Below, one piece after another: positions 27,477-37,359 of a stretch of DNA of 64,000 nt. A program made the translations under genes and the position numbers. Below the pieces are notes generated by a model. It made no database searches. It was not told the DNA's origin and was given only the letters and a program-made list of their open reading frames with translations. The stretch lies in the NCBI RefSeq assembly GCF_002929745.1, contig NZ_PJIQ01000004.1, positions 62,001 to 126,000 of the forward strand. Direction: 5' to 3'. Each line of letters opens with the position of its first letter. Position 1 is the stretch's first letter. The stretch comes from Arthrobacter sp. B1805. Its GTDB lineage: Bacteria > Actinomycetota > Actinomycetes > Actinomycetales > Micrococcaceae.

Positions 27477-28274
27477 ATGACGAGTTGGCATGAGGGCCGG
27501 AGAGCAGCTTTCGACCTGGAGACGACGGGACGCGACCCCTTGTCGGCACGCATCGTCACCGCGACGATCATCCTCGTCGACTGCGACGGCGAGGTGCTGG
27601 AACACCACGAGTGGCTGGCGGATCCCGGGATCGACATCCCGGACGGCGCCGCCGCCATCCACGGCGTCAGCACGGCTCACGCGCAGGCCCACGGGTCGCC
27701 CGCCGCCGCCGTCGTCCGCGCGATCTCGGCGGTCCTCGGCAGGCTCTTCAGTGCAGGCGTACCCGTGCTGGCCTACAACGCGCGGTACGACTTCACGGTG
27801 TTGGCCCAGGAAGGCCGCCGGTACGGGGTGGACACGCCCGAGCCGTCACTCGTCATCGATCCCTACATCATGGACAAGCAGGCGGACCGATACCGCCGGG
27901 GCAAGCGGACGCTGACTGCCCTGTGCGAGCACTACGGGGTCCGCTTCGAGAACGCCCACACCTCCGCGGCAGACGTCCTCGCCACGCTGCAGGTCGGTCG
28001 GATCCTGGCCGAGCAGTACGGCTTCCTGCAACGTCCCGCAGCGGACCTGCACGCCTCACTGGTCGTGTGGGCGGACCGGCAGGCGGCCAACTTCGAAGAC
28101 TACCTCCGGCGCACGGATCCGGATGCGGTGATCGAGCGGGCATGGCCCATCATCCAGCCGTGCGTCCAGTCACTCGTGGCGTCTGCTGCGGAGCCCCTCG
28201 TCGCGGCGGTCGATCAGACCCTGGTCGGCGGCGCCCTGCCGCACGATCAGCAGGCGGTACCCGCCGTCGCCTGA
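27477..28274 (+). CDS. DEDDh 3'-5' exonuclease (DnaQ-like)
   Basis: A 265-residue exonuclease of the DnaQ/RNase T superfamily. All four metal residues and the catalytic His are visible: Asp13 and Glu15 (FDLETTG), Asp105 (NARYDF), His161 and Asp166 (NAHTSAADV). About 70 residues follow the domain without a recognised motif. It is too short and isolated to be a DNA polymerase subunit with a ligase or helicase partner, so a stand-alone proofreading or repair exonuclease is likely; the true substrate (DNA or RNA) is open. Divergent from the atl gene with 74 bases between; ends 40 bases before the minisatellite. Confidence 0.9.
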   Translation: MTSWHEGRRAAFDLETTGRDPLSARIVTATIILVDCDGEVLEHHEWLADPGIDIPDGAAAIHGVSTAHAQAHGSPAAAVVRAISAVLGRLFSAGVPVLAYNARYDFTVLAQEGRRYGVDTPEPSLVIDPYIMDKQADRYRRGKRTLTALCEHYGVRFENAHTSAADVLATLQVGRILAEQYGFLQRPAADLHASLVVWADRQAANFEDYLRRTDPDAVIERAWPIIQPCVQSLVASAAEPLVAAVDQTLVGGALPHDQQAVPAVA

Positions 28275-28314
28275 ACGAACTGCAGCTATTGCCTGAACAG
28301 ACACGGCAGAACAA

Positions 28315-28394
28315 CGGCACACCCCGGCCGACCACGGCGGGCCGCGGCGGACGACGGCGGGCCGCGGCGGACGACGGCGCACCCCGGCCGACCG
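28315..28394. repeat. Four-unit 20-bp minisatellite between convergent genes
   Basis: Four units of exactly 20 bp in the order A-B-B-A'. A is CGGCACACCCCGGCCGACCA, B is CGGCGGGCCGCGGCGGACGA (two identical copies) and A' is CGGCGCACCCCGGCCGACCG. All start CGGC and end GAC plus two bases. It fills most of the 134 bases between the exonuclease stop and the hemL stop, so it does not lie in a gene and could contribute to termination. Identity of the two B copies suggests recent duplication. Confidence 0.9.
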
Positions 28395-28408
28395 CGGCAT
28401 CCGACGCG

Positions 28409-29758
28409 TCAGTCGACCGGGACCGCTTCCGCTGCGGCACGTGCCGCTGCGGGGAGAGCCGCGTGGACACGTTCCATCGCAGCATCGTCGTGTGCCGCCG
28501 AGAGGAACCACGCCTCGAACACCGAAGGCGGCAGGTAGACGCCGGAGTCCAGCATCGAGTGGAAGAACGGTCCGTAACGGAACGCCTCCTGGCCCTGCGC
28601 GTCGGCGTAGTTCCAGACACCGTGTTCGGCGGTCCCGAAAGCGACGCTGAACAGGTTGCCGGCCCGCTGGATGGAGTGGTCGACGCCGGCCTTCGAGAGC
28701 TCGGCGGACAGGGCGTCACTCACCTCGAGCGAGCGGGCGTCGACGTGGCGGTAGACGTCGTCGGTGGCGGCCGTCAGGGTGGCCACACCCGCCGCCATGG
28801 CGAGCGGATTGCCGGACAGCGTGCCCGCCTGGTAGACGGGACCGATCGGCGCGAGGTAGTTCATGACGTCGGCACGTCCGCCGAGGGCTGCCGCCGGGAT
28901 CCCGCCGCCGATGACCTTGCCGAAGGTCAGCAGGTCCGGCGTCCACGGGTGCTCCGCGTCGTCGGCACCACCGGTGAGCTTCCAGTAGCCGCCCCGGTGG
29001 GTCCGGAACCCGGTCATGACCTCATCGACGATGAAGAGCGCTCCGTGCTCCGAGGTGATGCGGCTCAGGAACGCGTTGAAGCCGGGAGCCGGTGTGACGA
29101 CCCCCATGTTCGCAGGTGCCGCTTCGGTGATGACGGCCGCGATCCGGTCACCGTGCGTCCGGAATGCCTCCTCCACCGCCTCGACATCGTTGTACGGCAG
29201 CACGAGGGTCTCCGCCGTCGTCGCTTCCGTGACACCGGCCGAGCCGGGCAGTGCCAGGGTCGCAACACCGGATCCGGCGGCGGCCAGGAGGCTGTCGACA
29301 TGACCGTGGTAGCACCCGGCGAACTTGACGATGAGGTTGCGCGAAGTGAACCCGCGTGCGAGGCGCACAGCCGTCATGGTCGCCTCGGTTCCCGTGGACA
29401 CCATGCGCAGGAGCTCGACGGCGGGCACGCGCTCCTTGACGAGCTGCGCGAGGTCGGCCTCGGCCGGCGTCGAGGCACCGAAGGTCAGCCCGTGGTCCAC
29501 GGCGCGATGGACCGCAGCGATGACGTCGGGATGCGAGTGCCCGAGCAGCGCGGGGCCCCAGGAGCACACGAGGTCCACGTACTCCCGTCCGTCCGCGTCG
29601 GTGACATAGGCGCCGTGCGCGTCGACGAGGAACCGGGGGGTCCCGCCGACCGAGCCGAATGCCCTGACGGGCGAGTTGACGCCGCCGGGCATCAGGGCAC
29701 GGGCACGTTCGTACAGGTCTTCCGACGATGTCATGGGGCTGATCGCGGGGTTCGTCAT
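28409..29758 (-). CDS. hemL: Glutamate-1-semialdehyde 2,1-aminomutase
   Basis: A 449-residue PLP enzyme that turns glutamate-1-semialdehyde into 5-aminolevulinate, the second step of C5 haem synthesis. The PLP lysine is Lys281 in [23 protein letters not shown] and [18 protein letters not shown] are family blocks, and VDEVMTGFR holds the pyridine-N-binding Asp. ATG at 29758 is 13 bases after the hemB stop, with AAGGA 10 bases before it; an upstream frame from 29803 would overlap hemB and is unlikely. It is the last gene of the haem operon, even though it acts early in the pathway. Confidence 0.96.
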   Translation of the reverse strand: MTNPAISPMTSSEDLYERARALMPGGVNSPVRAFGSVGGTPRFLVDAHGAYVTDADGREYVDLVCSWGPALLGHSHPDVIAAVHRAVDHGLTFGASTPAEADLAQLVKERVPAVELLRMVSTGTEATMTAVRLARGFTSRNLIVKFAGCYHGHVDSLLAAAGSGVATLALPGSAGVTEATTAETLVLPYNDVEAVEEAFRTHGDRIAAVITEAAPANMGVVTPAPGFNAFLSRITSEHGALFIVDEVMTGFRTHRGGYWKLTGGADDAEHPWTPDLLTFGKVIGGGIPAAALGGRADVMNYLAPIGPVYQAGTLSGNPLAMAAGVATLTAATDDVYRHVDARSLEVSDALSAELSKAGVDHSIQRAGNLFSVAFGTAEHGVWNYADAQGQEAFRYGPFFHSMLDSGVYLPPSVFEAWFLSAAHDDAAMERVHAALPAAARAAAEAVPVD

Positions 29759-29771
29759 GGGGAGCGGTTCC

Positions 29772-30758
29772 TTAGCTGTGGTTGTCATCGAGCCAGAGCG
29801 CAAGCTCGGAAGCCCAGTAGGTGAGGATCATCTGCGCACCGGCCCGTTTGATGCCCAGCACCGACTCCTCGATGGCACGCCGGCGATCGATCCAGCCGTT
29901 CGCCGCTGCGGCCGCGATCATGGCGTACTCCCCCGAGATCTGGTAGGCCGCCACGGGTACGGGAGACATGGCGGCGACGTCGGCGAGGATGTCGAGGTAG
30001 CTCATGGCGGGCTTCACCATCACCATGTCAGCGCCCTCCTCGATGTCGAGGTCTACCTCGAGGATCGCCTCCCGGCGGTTCGCCGCGTCCATCTGGTAGG
30101 TCCGGCGGTCGCCCGTGAGCTGTGAATCCACCGCCTCCCGGAAGGGCCCGTAGAAGGCAGAGGCGTACTTCGCCGCGTAGGCGAGCACCACCGTGTCCTG
30201 GTGCCCGGCCTCGTCCAGCGCCTGACGGATGACTGCCACCTGACCGTCCATCATCCCGGACGGGCCGAGGACGTGCGCCCCGGCGCGCGCCTGCTCGACG
30301 GCCATCTGCGCGTAGAGCGCCAGCGTGGCGTCGTTGTCCACCGAGCCGTCCTCCGCGAGGACTCCACAGTGCCCGTGGTCGGTGAATTCGTCGAGGCAGA
30401 CATCGCTCATGACGACGAGCGCGTCCCCGACCTCGGAACGGACGTCGGCGATCGCCCTGTTGAGGACGCCGTCGGGATCGATACCCGCACTGCCCGTGGC
30501 GTCACGGTGCTCGGGGATGCCGAACAGCATGATGCCACCGACACCGCGCTCGACGGCCTCGGCCGCGGCCCGCTTGAGGGACTCCGTGGTGTGCTGCACG
30601 ACGCCGGGCATCGACAGGATCGGCGACGGCTCGGAGAGTCCCTCGCGGATGAAGGCCGGCAGGATCAGCTCGGACGGGTGCACGCGATACTCCGCGACCA
30701 TGCGCCGCATGGCGGGGGTCGAGCGCAGCCTCCGTGGCCGGTGCTGGGGGAAACTCAT
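29772..30758 (-). CDS. hemB: Delta-aminolevulinate dehydratase (porphobilinogen synthase)
   Basis: A 328-residue enzyme that joins two 5-aminolevulinates to porphobilinogen. The two substrate lysines are Lys197 ([14 protein letters not shown]) and Lys249 ([12 protein letters not shown]). The metal loop reads [11 protein letters not shown]: Cys121 and Cys131 are kept, but the middle ligand of the classical zinc site (Cys-x-Cys) is Asp123, so metal use may be mixed. ATG at 30758 overlaps the hemD stop by four bases (ATGA) and has GGAG before it. Confidence 0.96.
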   Translation of the reverse strand: MSFPQHRPRRLRSTPAMRRMVAEYRVHPSELILPAFIREGLSEPSPILSMPGVVQHTTESLKRAAAEAVERGVGGIMLFGIPEHRDATGSAGIDPDGVLNRAIADVRSEVGDALVVMSDVCLDEFTDHGHCGVLAEDGSVDNDATLALYAQMAVEQARAGAHVLGPSGMMDGQVAVIRQALDEAGHQDTVVLAYAAKYASAFYGPFREAVDSQLTGDRRTYQMDAANRREAILEVDLDIEEGADMVMVKPAMSYLDILADVAAMSPVPVAAYQISGEYAMIAAAAANGWIDRRRAIEESVLGIKRAGAQMILTYWASELALWLDDNHS

Positions 30759-31627
30759 GGCTGATCTCCGTTCAGTGGTGGTGCGGGTACGCGCGTGACG
30801 GCGGAGCCGCGCGACAGTGCTTCATCGACGGCCCGGGCGATCCCGAGCGGTGTCGGATCCGCCGCCGTCGCTCCCGGTTCCCAGCCCTGTTCACGCAGTG
30901 CGGTGGCTGTGGCCCGCCCGATGGCGACCGGAAGAAAGGCGAGGGACCCCTCGCCCAGCTTTTCATGGAACTGACGCACCGTGCTGGGTGCCGTGAAGAC
31001 GATGGCCGGCTGGACGCCGTCGGCAGCCATCGTCGCGAGTTCTCGGAGGGCGATCAGCGGTGGCGGCGTGCCCTGTTCCACGACACCGGCAACGCGGCGC
31101 TCGGGCTCCGCCGGGTAGGGGACGGTGCGGTAGGCCTCCACGCGCTGCACGGCCCAACCCAGTGCTGCGAGCCCGGCCCGCAGGTCATCGGGAGCGAGAT
31201 CGGCCTGGGGAAGGAGCACCGCGTCCCCGCCGCGCGGGAACTCCGCCAGGAGCCCGGCCGAGGACGCGTCCTGCGGCACCAGGTCTACGGCGACGCCCGC
31301 CTCCGCCAGCGATCGGGCGGTGGCCGAGCCGACGGCGGCGACCCGGGCCCCTCCCGCGCTGACGATCCGCGCGAGGGAGGTGCCCTGTGACGCGGCGACC
31401 ATGCCGAGCGCCTTGACGGTGTTGGCGCTCGTGACCGTGAGCCAGCGGTACCGGCCGCTGCCGAGCAGGTGGAGTTCCGCCCCCACCGCGTCGACATCGG
31501 CGGGCAGTTCGCTGTCGGTCAGCGGCAGTGCGAAGGAGGCCAGGCCGACAGCACCGAGCGCTTCGGCGATGCGCACTGCCCGCTCGGGGTGCCGGAGGAC
31601 GAGCACGGGTTGGCGATCCCTGGCCAC
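30755..31627 (-). CDS. hemD: Uroporphyrinogen-III synthase
   Basis: A 290-residue two-lobed enzyme that closes and inverts ring D of hydroxymethylbilane. The family has low identity; support comes from [41 protein letters not shown] and [12 protein letters not shown] with the final [13 protein letters not shown], and from position between hemC and hemB. GTG at 31627 is 6 bases after the hemC stop; stop overlaps hemB. No methyltransferase fusion is present. Confidence 0.92.
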   Translation of the reverse strand: MARDRQPVLVLRHPERAVRIAEALGAVGLASFALPLTDSELPADVDAVGAELHLLGSGRYRWLTVTSANTVKALGMVAASQGTSLARIVSAGGARVAAVGSATARSLAEAGVAVDLVPQDASSAGLLAEFPRGGDAVLLPQADLAPDDLRAGLAALGWAVQRVEAYRTVPYPAEPERRVAGVVEQGTPPPLIALRELATMAADGVQPAIVFTAPSTVRQFHEKLGEGSLAFLPVAIGRATATALREQGWEPGATAADPTPLGIARAVDEALSRGSAVTRVPAPPLNGDQP

Positions 31628-31633
31628 GGGGAC

Positions 31634-32581
31634 CTAGCTGTTCAGCGGGGCGATGCCAGCAGCACCGGCCGCGAGCAGGTCTTCGGCGAGGTCGAGCCCG
31701 AGCTGCGCGGCGGCGACGGCGTCCGCGGCCGGCGCCGTACGCGTCAGCCGGAGGATCGATCGTCCGTCGAGGCTGCACACCACGGCCTCGAGGGCGAGTT
31801 CGTCACCGCGCAGGTGTGCGAGCGCGCCGATCGGCGCAGCGCACCCTGCTTCGAGCTGCAGCAGCACGGCCCGTTCAGCCGTCACAGCGAGCCGCGTCGG
31901 CAGGTGGTCGTAGGCGGCGAGGGCCTCGCGCATCCGGGGAGCCGAGTCGACTTCCCGGCATTCGACGGCGAGCGCGCCCTGCCCGGGGGCGGGCAGCATG
32001 ACGTCGGTGTCGATCAGCTCGGTGATGGCGTCGTCGCGCCCCAGCCGCCGCAGCCCTGCCGCGGCGAGGACGACGGCGTCGAGGTCGCCGGGCGCGCCGA
32101 TGACGAGTCCGGCCACGCGCCCCAGCCGCGTGTCCACGTTTCCGCGGATGTCGACGACGTCGAGCCCTGGACGGGCGGCACGGAGCTGCGCCGCACGCCG
32201 CGGCGAACCGGTACCCACCCGCGCGCCGTCGGGAAGCGTGGCCAGCGTCAGGCCGTCCCGTGCGCACAGGGCGTCACGGACGTCCTCGCGCTCGGGTACC
32301 GAGGCCACCGTGAGTCCCGGCGCGGGCAGCGTGGGGAGGTCCTTCAGCGAGTGCACGGCGACGTCGCACCGCTCCTCGAGCAGGGCGTCCCGGAGCGCCG
32401 CGACGAAGACGCCCGTGCCCCCGATCTGCGAGAGCGATCCGCGGGAGACATCCCCCTCCGTCCGCACCCGCACGAGCTCGTACGGGAGCCGGGAGAGGTC
32501 GGAGAGGCGCTCGGCGACCGTCGTCGTCTGCGTCATCGCGAGGGCGCTACCCCGCGTCCCCACCCTGATTCCGTGATCCAT
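31634..32581 (-). CDS. hemC: Porphobilinogen deaminase (hydroxymethylbilane synthase)
   Basis: A 315-residue enzyme that polymerises four porphobilinogens. The dipyrromethane cofactor is held by Cys247 (LEAGCAAPIGA); the catalytic Asp81 is in VHSLKDLPT, and GSPRRAAQLRAARPGLDVVDIRGNVDTR is covered by the usual substrate-binding arginines (positions 128-152). ATG at 32581 starts MDHGIRVGTRGSALA, 13 bases after the hemH stop; the far longer open frame overlaps hemH and is rejected. Confidence 0.96.
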   Translation of the reverse strand: MDHGIRVGTRGSALAMTQTTTVAERLSDLSRLPYELVRVRTEGDVSRGSLSQIGGTGVFVAALRDALLEERCDVAVHSLKDLPTLPAPGLTVASVPEREDVRDALCARDGLTLATLPDGARVGTGSPRRAAQLRAARPGLDVVDIRGNVDTRLGRVAGLVIGAPGDLDAVVLAAAGLRRLGRDDAITELIDTDVMLPAPGQGALAVECREVDSAPRMREALAAYDHLPTRLAVTAERAVLLQLEAGCAAPIGALAHLRGDELALEAVVCSLDGRSILRLTRTAPAADAVAAAQLGLDLAEDLLAAGAAGIAPLNS

Positions 32582-32594
32582 GGTCAGCGGCCCG

Positions 32595-33800
32595 TCACAG
32601 CCCGGGGTTGGGCAGCGGTGTTCCCACGGTGGAGTCGACGGCCGCGATGGTCGGCTTCTCCCCGCGGCGGTTCGCGCAGCAGTTGGGCCGGCAGACGTCG
32701 TACCAGGGACCCAGTGCCGTTGCCGCCGGACGGTCCGCGATGTTGTTGTCGATGGTGCGCTCCAGAATGAGGTCCACCAGCCCCTCCACGAACTTCCGGT
32801 GCGTGCCGGGCGTGGGGACGCGGTCCGCCACGATGCCGAGCTCACCGCAGGTCTCCATGGCCTCGGTGTCAAGGTCCCAGGCGACCTCCATGTGGTCGGA
32901 CACGAACCCGAGCGGCACGATGACGACGCCGCGGGTGCCGTTCTCGTAGCGGTCCCGCAGCGCGTCACTGATGTCCGGTTCGAGCCACGGGATGTGCGGC
33001 GCGCCCGAGCGGGACTGGTACACCAGCGACCACTCGACGCCCGCGGCCTCGGGGATCCTGTCCAGCACGGCCTGGGCGGTGGCGAGGTGCTGCGCCACGT
33101 AGGCGCCCTCCTCATGGGCCGGCCCACCCTCGGCGTCGCGGGGACCGGCGGCCTCGGCGTCGCCCATCGGGATCGAGTGGGTGGAGAACATGATGTGCAC
33201 CGGAGCATCGGGGCTCCCCTGCTCGGCGAGGCCCGCGCGGACCTTCGCCAGGCCCTCGGTGACTCCCTCCACGAACGGCTCAACGAAGCCCGGGTGGTCG
33301 AAGTACTGACGCACCTTGTCCACTTCGAGCCGACCCTCGAGGCCCGTCTTCACGAGAGCCATGCCGAGGTCCTCCCGGTACTGCCGGCAGCTCGAGTAGC
33401 ACGAGTACGCGCTCGTCGTGACGGCGAGGACCTTGCGATGGCCGGCGTCGTACGCTTCCTGCAGGGTGTCGGCGATGAACGGCTCCCAGTTGCGGTTGCC
33501 CCAGTAGACCGGCAGGTCGATCCCGCGGCGGCGGAGTTCGGCCTCCATGGCGGCACGCAGGGCACGGTTCTGGCTGTTGATCGGGCTCACGCCGCCGAAC
33601 GCCCGGTAGTGGTGCGAGACCTCCTCGAGCCGTTCGTCGGGGATGCCGCGACCGCGCGTCACGTTCCGGAGGAAGGGGATGACGTCGTCCTGCCCCTCGG
33701 GGCCGCCGAACGAGGCGAGCACGACGGCGTCGTACGCCTTCGGAGCCATCCGGCCGTCCTGGTCGACCCCGTCGAGGGGGTTGAATGCCTGCGTCGTCAC
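32595..33800 (-). CDS. hemH: Coproporphyrin III ferrochelatase (CpfC/HemH)
   Basis: A 401-residue ferrochelatase. In actinobacteria this enzyme inserts iron into coproporphyrin III before decarboxylation by HemQ, which fits the neighbour genes. Family marks are VVLASFGGPEG, FGGVSPIN, the active-site region FSTHSIPMGD and YQSRSGAPHIPWLEPD. Cysteines near the end (DVCRPNCCAN) plus SCYSSCRQY upstream are plausible [2Fe-2S] ligands, as in the mycobacterial enzyme. GTG at 33800 overlaps the hemQ stop by four bases (GTGA). Confidence 0.95.
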   Translation of the reverse strand: MTTQAFNPLDGVDQDGRMAPKAYDAVVLASFGGPEGQDDVIPFLRNVTRGRGIPDERLEEVSHHYRAFGGVSPINSQNRALRAAMEAELRRRGIDLPVYWGNRNWEPFIADTLQEAYDAGHRKVLAVTTSAYSCYSSCRQYREDLGMALVKTGLEGRLEVDKVRQYFDHPGFVEPFVEGVTEGLAKVRAGLAEQGSPDAPVHIMFSTHSIPMGDAEAAGPRDAEGGPAHEEGAYVAQHLATAQAVLDRIPEAAGVEWSLVYQSRSGAPHIPWLEPDISDALRDRYENGTRGVVIVPLGFVSDHMEVAWDLDTEAMETCGELGIVADRVPTPGTHRKFVEGLVDLILERTIDNNIADRPAATALGPWYDVCRPNCCANRRGEKPTIAAVDSTVGTPLPNPGL

Positions 33801-34516
33801 TGGAGCACCTCTGCAATCTCGTCGTGGTTGATCCGTCGGCCGGTGTAGAACGGCACTTCCTCACGGACGTGGCGGCGCGCTTCGGTCTCCCGGAGGTACC
33901 TCATGAGGTCCACGAGGTCCACGAGCTCGGGAGCCTCGAGCGCCAGGATCCATTCGTAGTCGTTGAGGGCGAAGGATGAGACCGTGTTGGAGATGACCTG
34001 GGGGTACTTCCGGCCCTTCATGCCATGGTCCATCAGCATCCCGCGGCGCTCCTCGGTGGGAAGGATGTACCAGTCGTAGGACCGCACGAACGGGTACACG
34101 CAGACCCACTCGGCGGGTGCGACGCCGCGGGAGAATGCGGGGCTGTGGGACTTCGAGAACTCAGCGTCGCGGTGGACACCCATCGCCGACCAGACCATCG
34201 TGGTCTCCGCGAACGTCTCCGTGCGGCGCAGCAGGCGCACTGCAGCCTGAAGGTCTTCCGGGCGGGGGCCGTGCAGCCAGACCAGGACGTCGGCGTCGGC
34301 GCGCATGGCCGAGACGTCGTAGAAACCGCGGAGTACGACGCCGTCCTCCTCGAAGGAGGAGAGAACCTCCTCGAGCGTCCGTGCGCCGGACGTCGTCGTC
34401 GCCGTTCCCCGCTTGAAAACGGTCCAGAGAGTGTAGAAAAGCTCGCCGGGGGCGTCGTCGCCCTCCCCGGTCTGCTGTGGAGCGCGGGCGGGTGTGCTAC
34501 CGGTTAGCTCAGTCAT
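33797..34516 (-). CDS. hemQ: Coproheme decarboxylase (haem synthase HemQ/ChdC)
   Basis: A 239-residue enzyme of the chlorite-dismutase superfamily that removes two carboxyls from coproheme with hydrogen peroxide, giving haem b. Tyr141 (YPFVRSYDWYILP) and His164 (LMDHGMKG) stand at the spacing of the catalytic Tyr and distal His in actinobacterial ChdC. ATG at 34516 has AAGGGG 12 bases upstream. It is translationally coupled to hemH. A 72-base gap before it, richer in A/T than its surroundings, separates it from hemY and may hold a second promoter. Confidence 0.95.
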   Translation of the reverse strand: MTELTGSTPARAPQQTGEGDDAPGELFYTLWTVFKRGTATTTSGARTLEEVLSSFEEDGVVLRGFYDVSAMRADADVLVWLHGPRPEDLQAAVRLLRRTETFAETTMVWSAMGVHRDAEFSKSHSPAFSRGVAPAEWVCVYPFVRSYDWYILPTEERRGMLMDHGMKGRKYPQVISNTVSSFALNDYEWILALEAPELVDLVDLMRYLRETEARRHVREEVPFYTGRRINHDEIAEVLQ

Positions 34517-34588
34517 GGTACTAGTTTGCCCCTTGCCCGGAGACGATCCGACATCATTTTTTACTACAGGCCGTAGAAGAGAGGAAGC
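34517..34588 (-). promoter_or_regulatory. A/T-rich gap in the haem operon, possible internal promoter before hemQ
   Basis: The only gap over 15 bases in the eight-gene haem run. On the minus strand it contains TAGTAAAAAATGATG, unusual in this GC-rich region, whose AATGAT resembles a -10 box. No clear -35 partner is seen. Confidence 0.3.
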
Positions 34589-36112
34589 TCACACGGGGGC
34601 TCCGGGTGCGTCCGGAACGAGGGCGTCGGCGAGGGCGTCGGCGCGTGCCTTCGCATCGTCGATGACGGCGACGAGCCCCGTGCCCGAGAGCCACCCGCCG
34701 GTGACTGCGAGGGATGCTGTCTGTTCCGCGACGACCGACCGGATGCGCGTCACCCGCTCCCGGTGCCCCACCGACGCGTGGGGCAGTGCCCCGGCCCAGC
34801 GCACGACGTCCCAGTCGAGCACGTCCGCCTCGTCGATGGACACGCCGAGCAGCGAGGAGGCGTCGGCGAGCGCATGGCGGTAGAGGACGTCGTCGGGCGT
34901 TGCCAGCCCGACGTCGGCCGAGGTGTCACCGACGCGCCCGAAGGACAACCGCAGCACGTGCGACCCCGGTCCGGCCTGGTCGCGCAGCCATGCCCACTTC
35001 GCGGTCGAGTGCGTCAGGGCCTTGGCCGCGACACCCTCGACGCCGCGTGCCACGAGCACACCGGTTCCGCGCGGTCGGGCATCGAGTTCCGGCACGTCCA
35101 CCACGAGGGTCACGAGGGCGACGCCGGGGACGGACTCCGGCCTGTCCGCCGCCACGGCGGGAATGGTGTGGGCCAGGAGGTCGACGGCGGCCCGGCCCTC
35201 CGTCGCGACGAGCACGCCGTCGGCCGCGATGCGACGTGCCAGGGCCGAGTGCTCGGTGGTCACCGTCCAGCCGGAGGCAGAGCGGGCGAGGCCCGTCACA
35301 TGCTCCCCCGTCCGGAGATCGGCGCCGTCGGCCCTGAGCTGGCCGACGAGGGCGTCGCGCAGCTGGGCCATGCCACCGGCGAGGCCTCCGACCGCGGCTC
35401 CGGCCGGCGCTGCCTTCCGCAGCGCTCCCGCTGCCGCCCCCAGGGACCCGAGGCGGCCCATGGTCGTCCGCAGCCCTGGCGCCACGGAATCGACGTCGAG
35501 GTCGTCGGGGTCCGCGGAGAAGACTCCGCCGGCGACGGGGGCGACGAGGCGATGGAGCACTTCCTCCCCCATGCGGCTCCGTACGAGCTCGCCGAGGCTC
35601 ACGTCCTTACGCGTCGCGAGGGAACCGACGGGCAGGACTTTGTCGAGGGCTGCACGGAGCGCGCCGGCACGACCGATGACGGCGGTGATCGCGGTATCAG
35701 CGGGATCGGCCGGTATGCCGAGTACGCCGCTGCTGGGCAGTGGCCGAGCGCTGGCTCCGAGGTCCCTCCCGGGCAGCTGCACCCAGGCCCCGGCGGCATC
35801 CGGTGCCACGACGCGGCCGCCGAGTCCCAGTTCGTCGGCGAGCGCCGGAACCGTGGCGGACCGCGTCGAGAAGGACTCGGCGCCGCTGTCGAGCTGGAAC
35901 CCGCCGAGCACGCGCCCGTCCACGGTCCCGCCGAACCGGTCGGAACGCTCGAGCAGGGTCACGCGGAGCCCCCGCTTCAGCAGTGTCCGTGCCGCGACCA
36001 GGCCGGCCATGCCGCCACCGATGACGACGACCCTGCGGCCCTCGGGCTCTGCCCGCGGAGCGACGGACCGGGTTCCGACACGCGCGTCGTCGTCCCCTTT
36101 GCTCCGCACCAT
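34589..36112 (-). CDS. hemY: Coproporphyrinogen III oxidase, FAD-dependent (HemY/CgoX)
   Basis: A 507-residue FAD protein of the HemY family. In Gram-positives it oxidises coproporphyrinogen III to coproporphyrin III. The dinucleotide site is VVVIGGGMAGLVAAR, followed by LLERSDRFGGTVDG; the C-terminal GGWLSGTGLVAVIDDAK is the second FAD block. ATG at 36112 is two bases after the hemE stop and is served by GGTGGAG within the end of hemE; the longer open frame overlapping hemE is rejected. No hemN or hemF is needed or seen. Confidence 0.93.
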   Translation of the reverse strand: MVRSKGDDDARVGTRSVAPRAEPEGRRVVVIGGGMAGLVAARTLLKRGLRVTLLERSDRFGGTVDGRVLGGFQLDSGAESFSTRSATVPALADELGLGGRVVAPDAAGAWVQLPGRDLGASARPLPSSGVLGIPADPADTAITAVIGRAGALRAALDKVLPVGSLATRKDVSLGELVRSRMGEEVLHRLVAPVAGGVFSADPDDLDVDSVAPGLRTTMGRLGSLGAAAGALRKAAPAGAAVGGLAGGMAQLRDALVGQLRADGADLRTGEHVTGLARSASGWTVTTEHSALARRIAADGVLVATEGRAAVDLLAHTIPAVAADRPESVPGVALVTLVVDVPELDARPRGTGVLVARGVEGVAAKALTHSTAKWAWLRDQAGPGSHVLRLSFGRVGDTSADVGLATPDDVLYRHALADASSLLGVSIDEADVLDWDVVRWAGALPHASVGHRERVTRIRSVVAEQTASLAVTGGWLSGTGLVAVIDDAKARADALADALVPDAPGAPV

Positions 36113-36114
36113 CG

Positions 36115-37191
36115 CTACGGCTCCACCGAGTGGATCAGGTCCACGACGCGCGTCAGGACGTCTGGGTCGGTCTCGGGCGGCACTCCGTGCCCGAGGTTCA
36201 CGACGTGCCCGGGGGCAGAGGCGCCGGCCGCGAGCACGTCGCGAACATGCCGTTCGAGGATCGGCCACGGGGCGGGAAGCAGGGCCGGGTCGATGTTGCC
36301 CTGCAGGGGTACGGTGCCACCGAGCCTGCGGTTCGCCTCGTCGAGGGGCAGGCGGTAGTCGACCCCGATGACGTCCACCCCGACCTCGTGCATGGCCACG
36401 AGCAGTTCCGAGGTGCCGGTACCGAAGTGGATCAGGGGCGCACCCAGTCCGCGGACGTGGTCCAGCGCGCGGCGCGACGCCGGAGCGACACGCGCGCGGT
36501 AGTCGGCGAGCCCGAGGGAGCCGGCCCAGGAATCGAAGAGCTGTGCGGCGCTCGCTCCTGCTTCCAGCTGTGCGCGGAGGAACATACCGGAAGCGTCGGC
36601 AGCCCACTCCGTGAGCGCGCGCCAGGTCTCCGGATCGGCGTGCATCATGGTGCGCGGGCCGAGGTGGTCGCGTGACGGCCGTCCCTCCACCATGTAGGCG
36701 GCCAGCGTGAAGGGCGCTCCGGCGAAGCCGATGAGCGGGGTGGAACCGAGCTGTGCGACGGTGAGCGCCACGGCCTGGCGGATGGGCTCGAGCGCCTCGG
36801 CCGTCAGCGTGGGCAGGGCGGCGACATCCGCGGCCGAACGGATGGGGGCTCCGAGGACGGGTCCGACACCCGGCACGATATCGACGTCCACCCCTGCCAG
36901 CTTCAGGGGAATCACGATGTCGGAGAAGAAGATGCCCGCGTCGACGTCGTGTCGCCGCACGGGCTGCAGGGTGATCTCCGACGCCATCTCCGGGTCCAGG
37001 CAGGACTCCAGCATGTTGGTGCCCTCACGCAGTGCGCGGTATTCCGGGAGGGACCGGCCCGCCTGGCGCATGAACCATACGGGGCGCCGATGCGGGGTCT
37101 GCCCCCGGTACGCGCTGATGAGTGCCGAGCCCGATGTGCGTCCGTCGACCAGTGGGTGCGATGCTCCGAGGCCAGTGCTGCCGATGTCCAT
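36115..37191 (-). CDS. hemE: Uroporphyrinogen decarboxylase
   Basis: A 358-residue enzyme that makes coproporphyrinogen III. The signature [15 protein letters not shown] is at about 37-51, with [13 protein letters not shown] and [16 protein letters not shown] further on. Two starts are possible: GTG at 37215 and ATG at 37191. Neither has a good ribosome site; the ATG gives the more usual length and I chose it. It heads the haem operon, divergent from hemA across about 180 bases. Confidence 0.94.
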   Translation of the reverse strand: MDIGSTGLGASHPLVDGRTSGSALISAYRGQTPHRRPVWFMRQAGRSLPEYRALREGTNMLESCLDPEMASEITLQPVRRHDVDAGIFFSDIVIPLKLAGVDVDIVPGVGPVLGAPIRSAADVAALPTLTAEALEPIRQAVALTVAQLGSTPLIGFAGAPFTLAAYMVEGRPSRDHLGPRTMMHADPETWRALTEWAADASGMFLRAQLEAGASAAQLFDSWAGSLGLADYRARVAPASRRALDHVRGLGAPLIHFGTGTSELLVAMHEVGVDVIGVDYRLPLDEANRRLGGTVPLQGNIDPALLPAPWPILERHVRDVLAAGASAPGHVVNLGHGVPPETDPDVLTRVVDLIHSVEP

Positions 37192-37359
37192 ACTGCCGAT
37201 TCTGCCGAAGATCACGGCGGATGGTTAACCGGTAGCCAGGCCGCGGGACGAGGCGTGGCCAACATCACCCCCGGCACTCAGGTGCAGAATCCCGCACCAT
37301 TCCGCGGATTGCAAGCCCCGGTAAGGATCGCCTATTCAGTGGAAGAGGCTGGTCCTCGG

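Noticed and set aside
28315-28394. CRISPR-like array
   Set aside because: The units are contiguous with no spacers, only 20 bp each, and no cas gene is nearby.
31634-33283. 549-codon version of hemC
   Set aside because: The extra N-terminal part overlaps hemH in another frame; ATG at 32581 gives the normal enzyme.
34763-36358. 531-codon plus-strand frame opposite hemY/hemE
   Set aside because: Antisense shadow; hemY and hemE on the other strand are certain.
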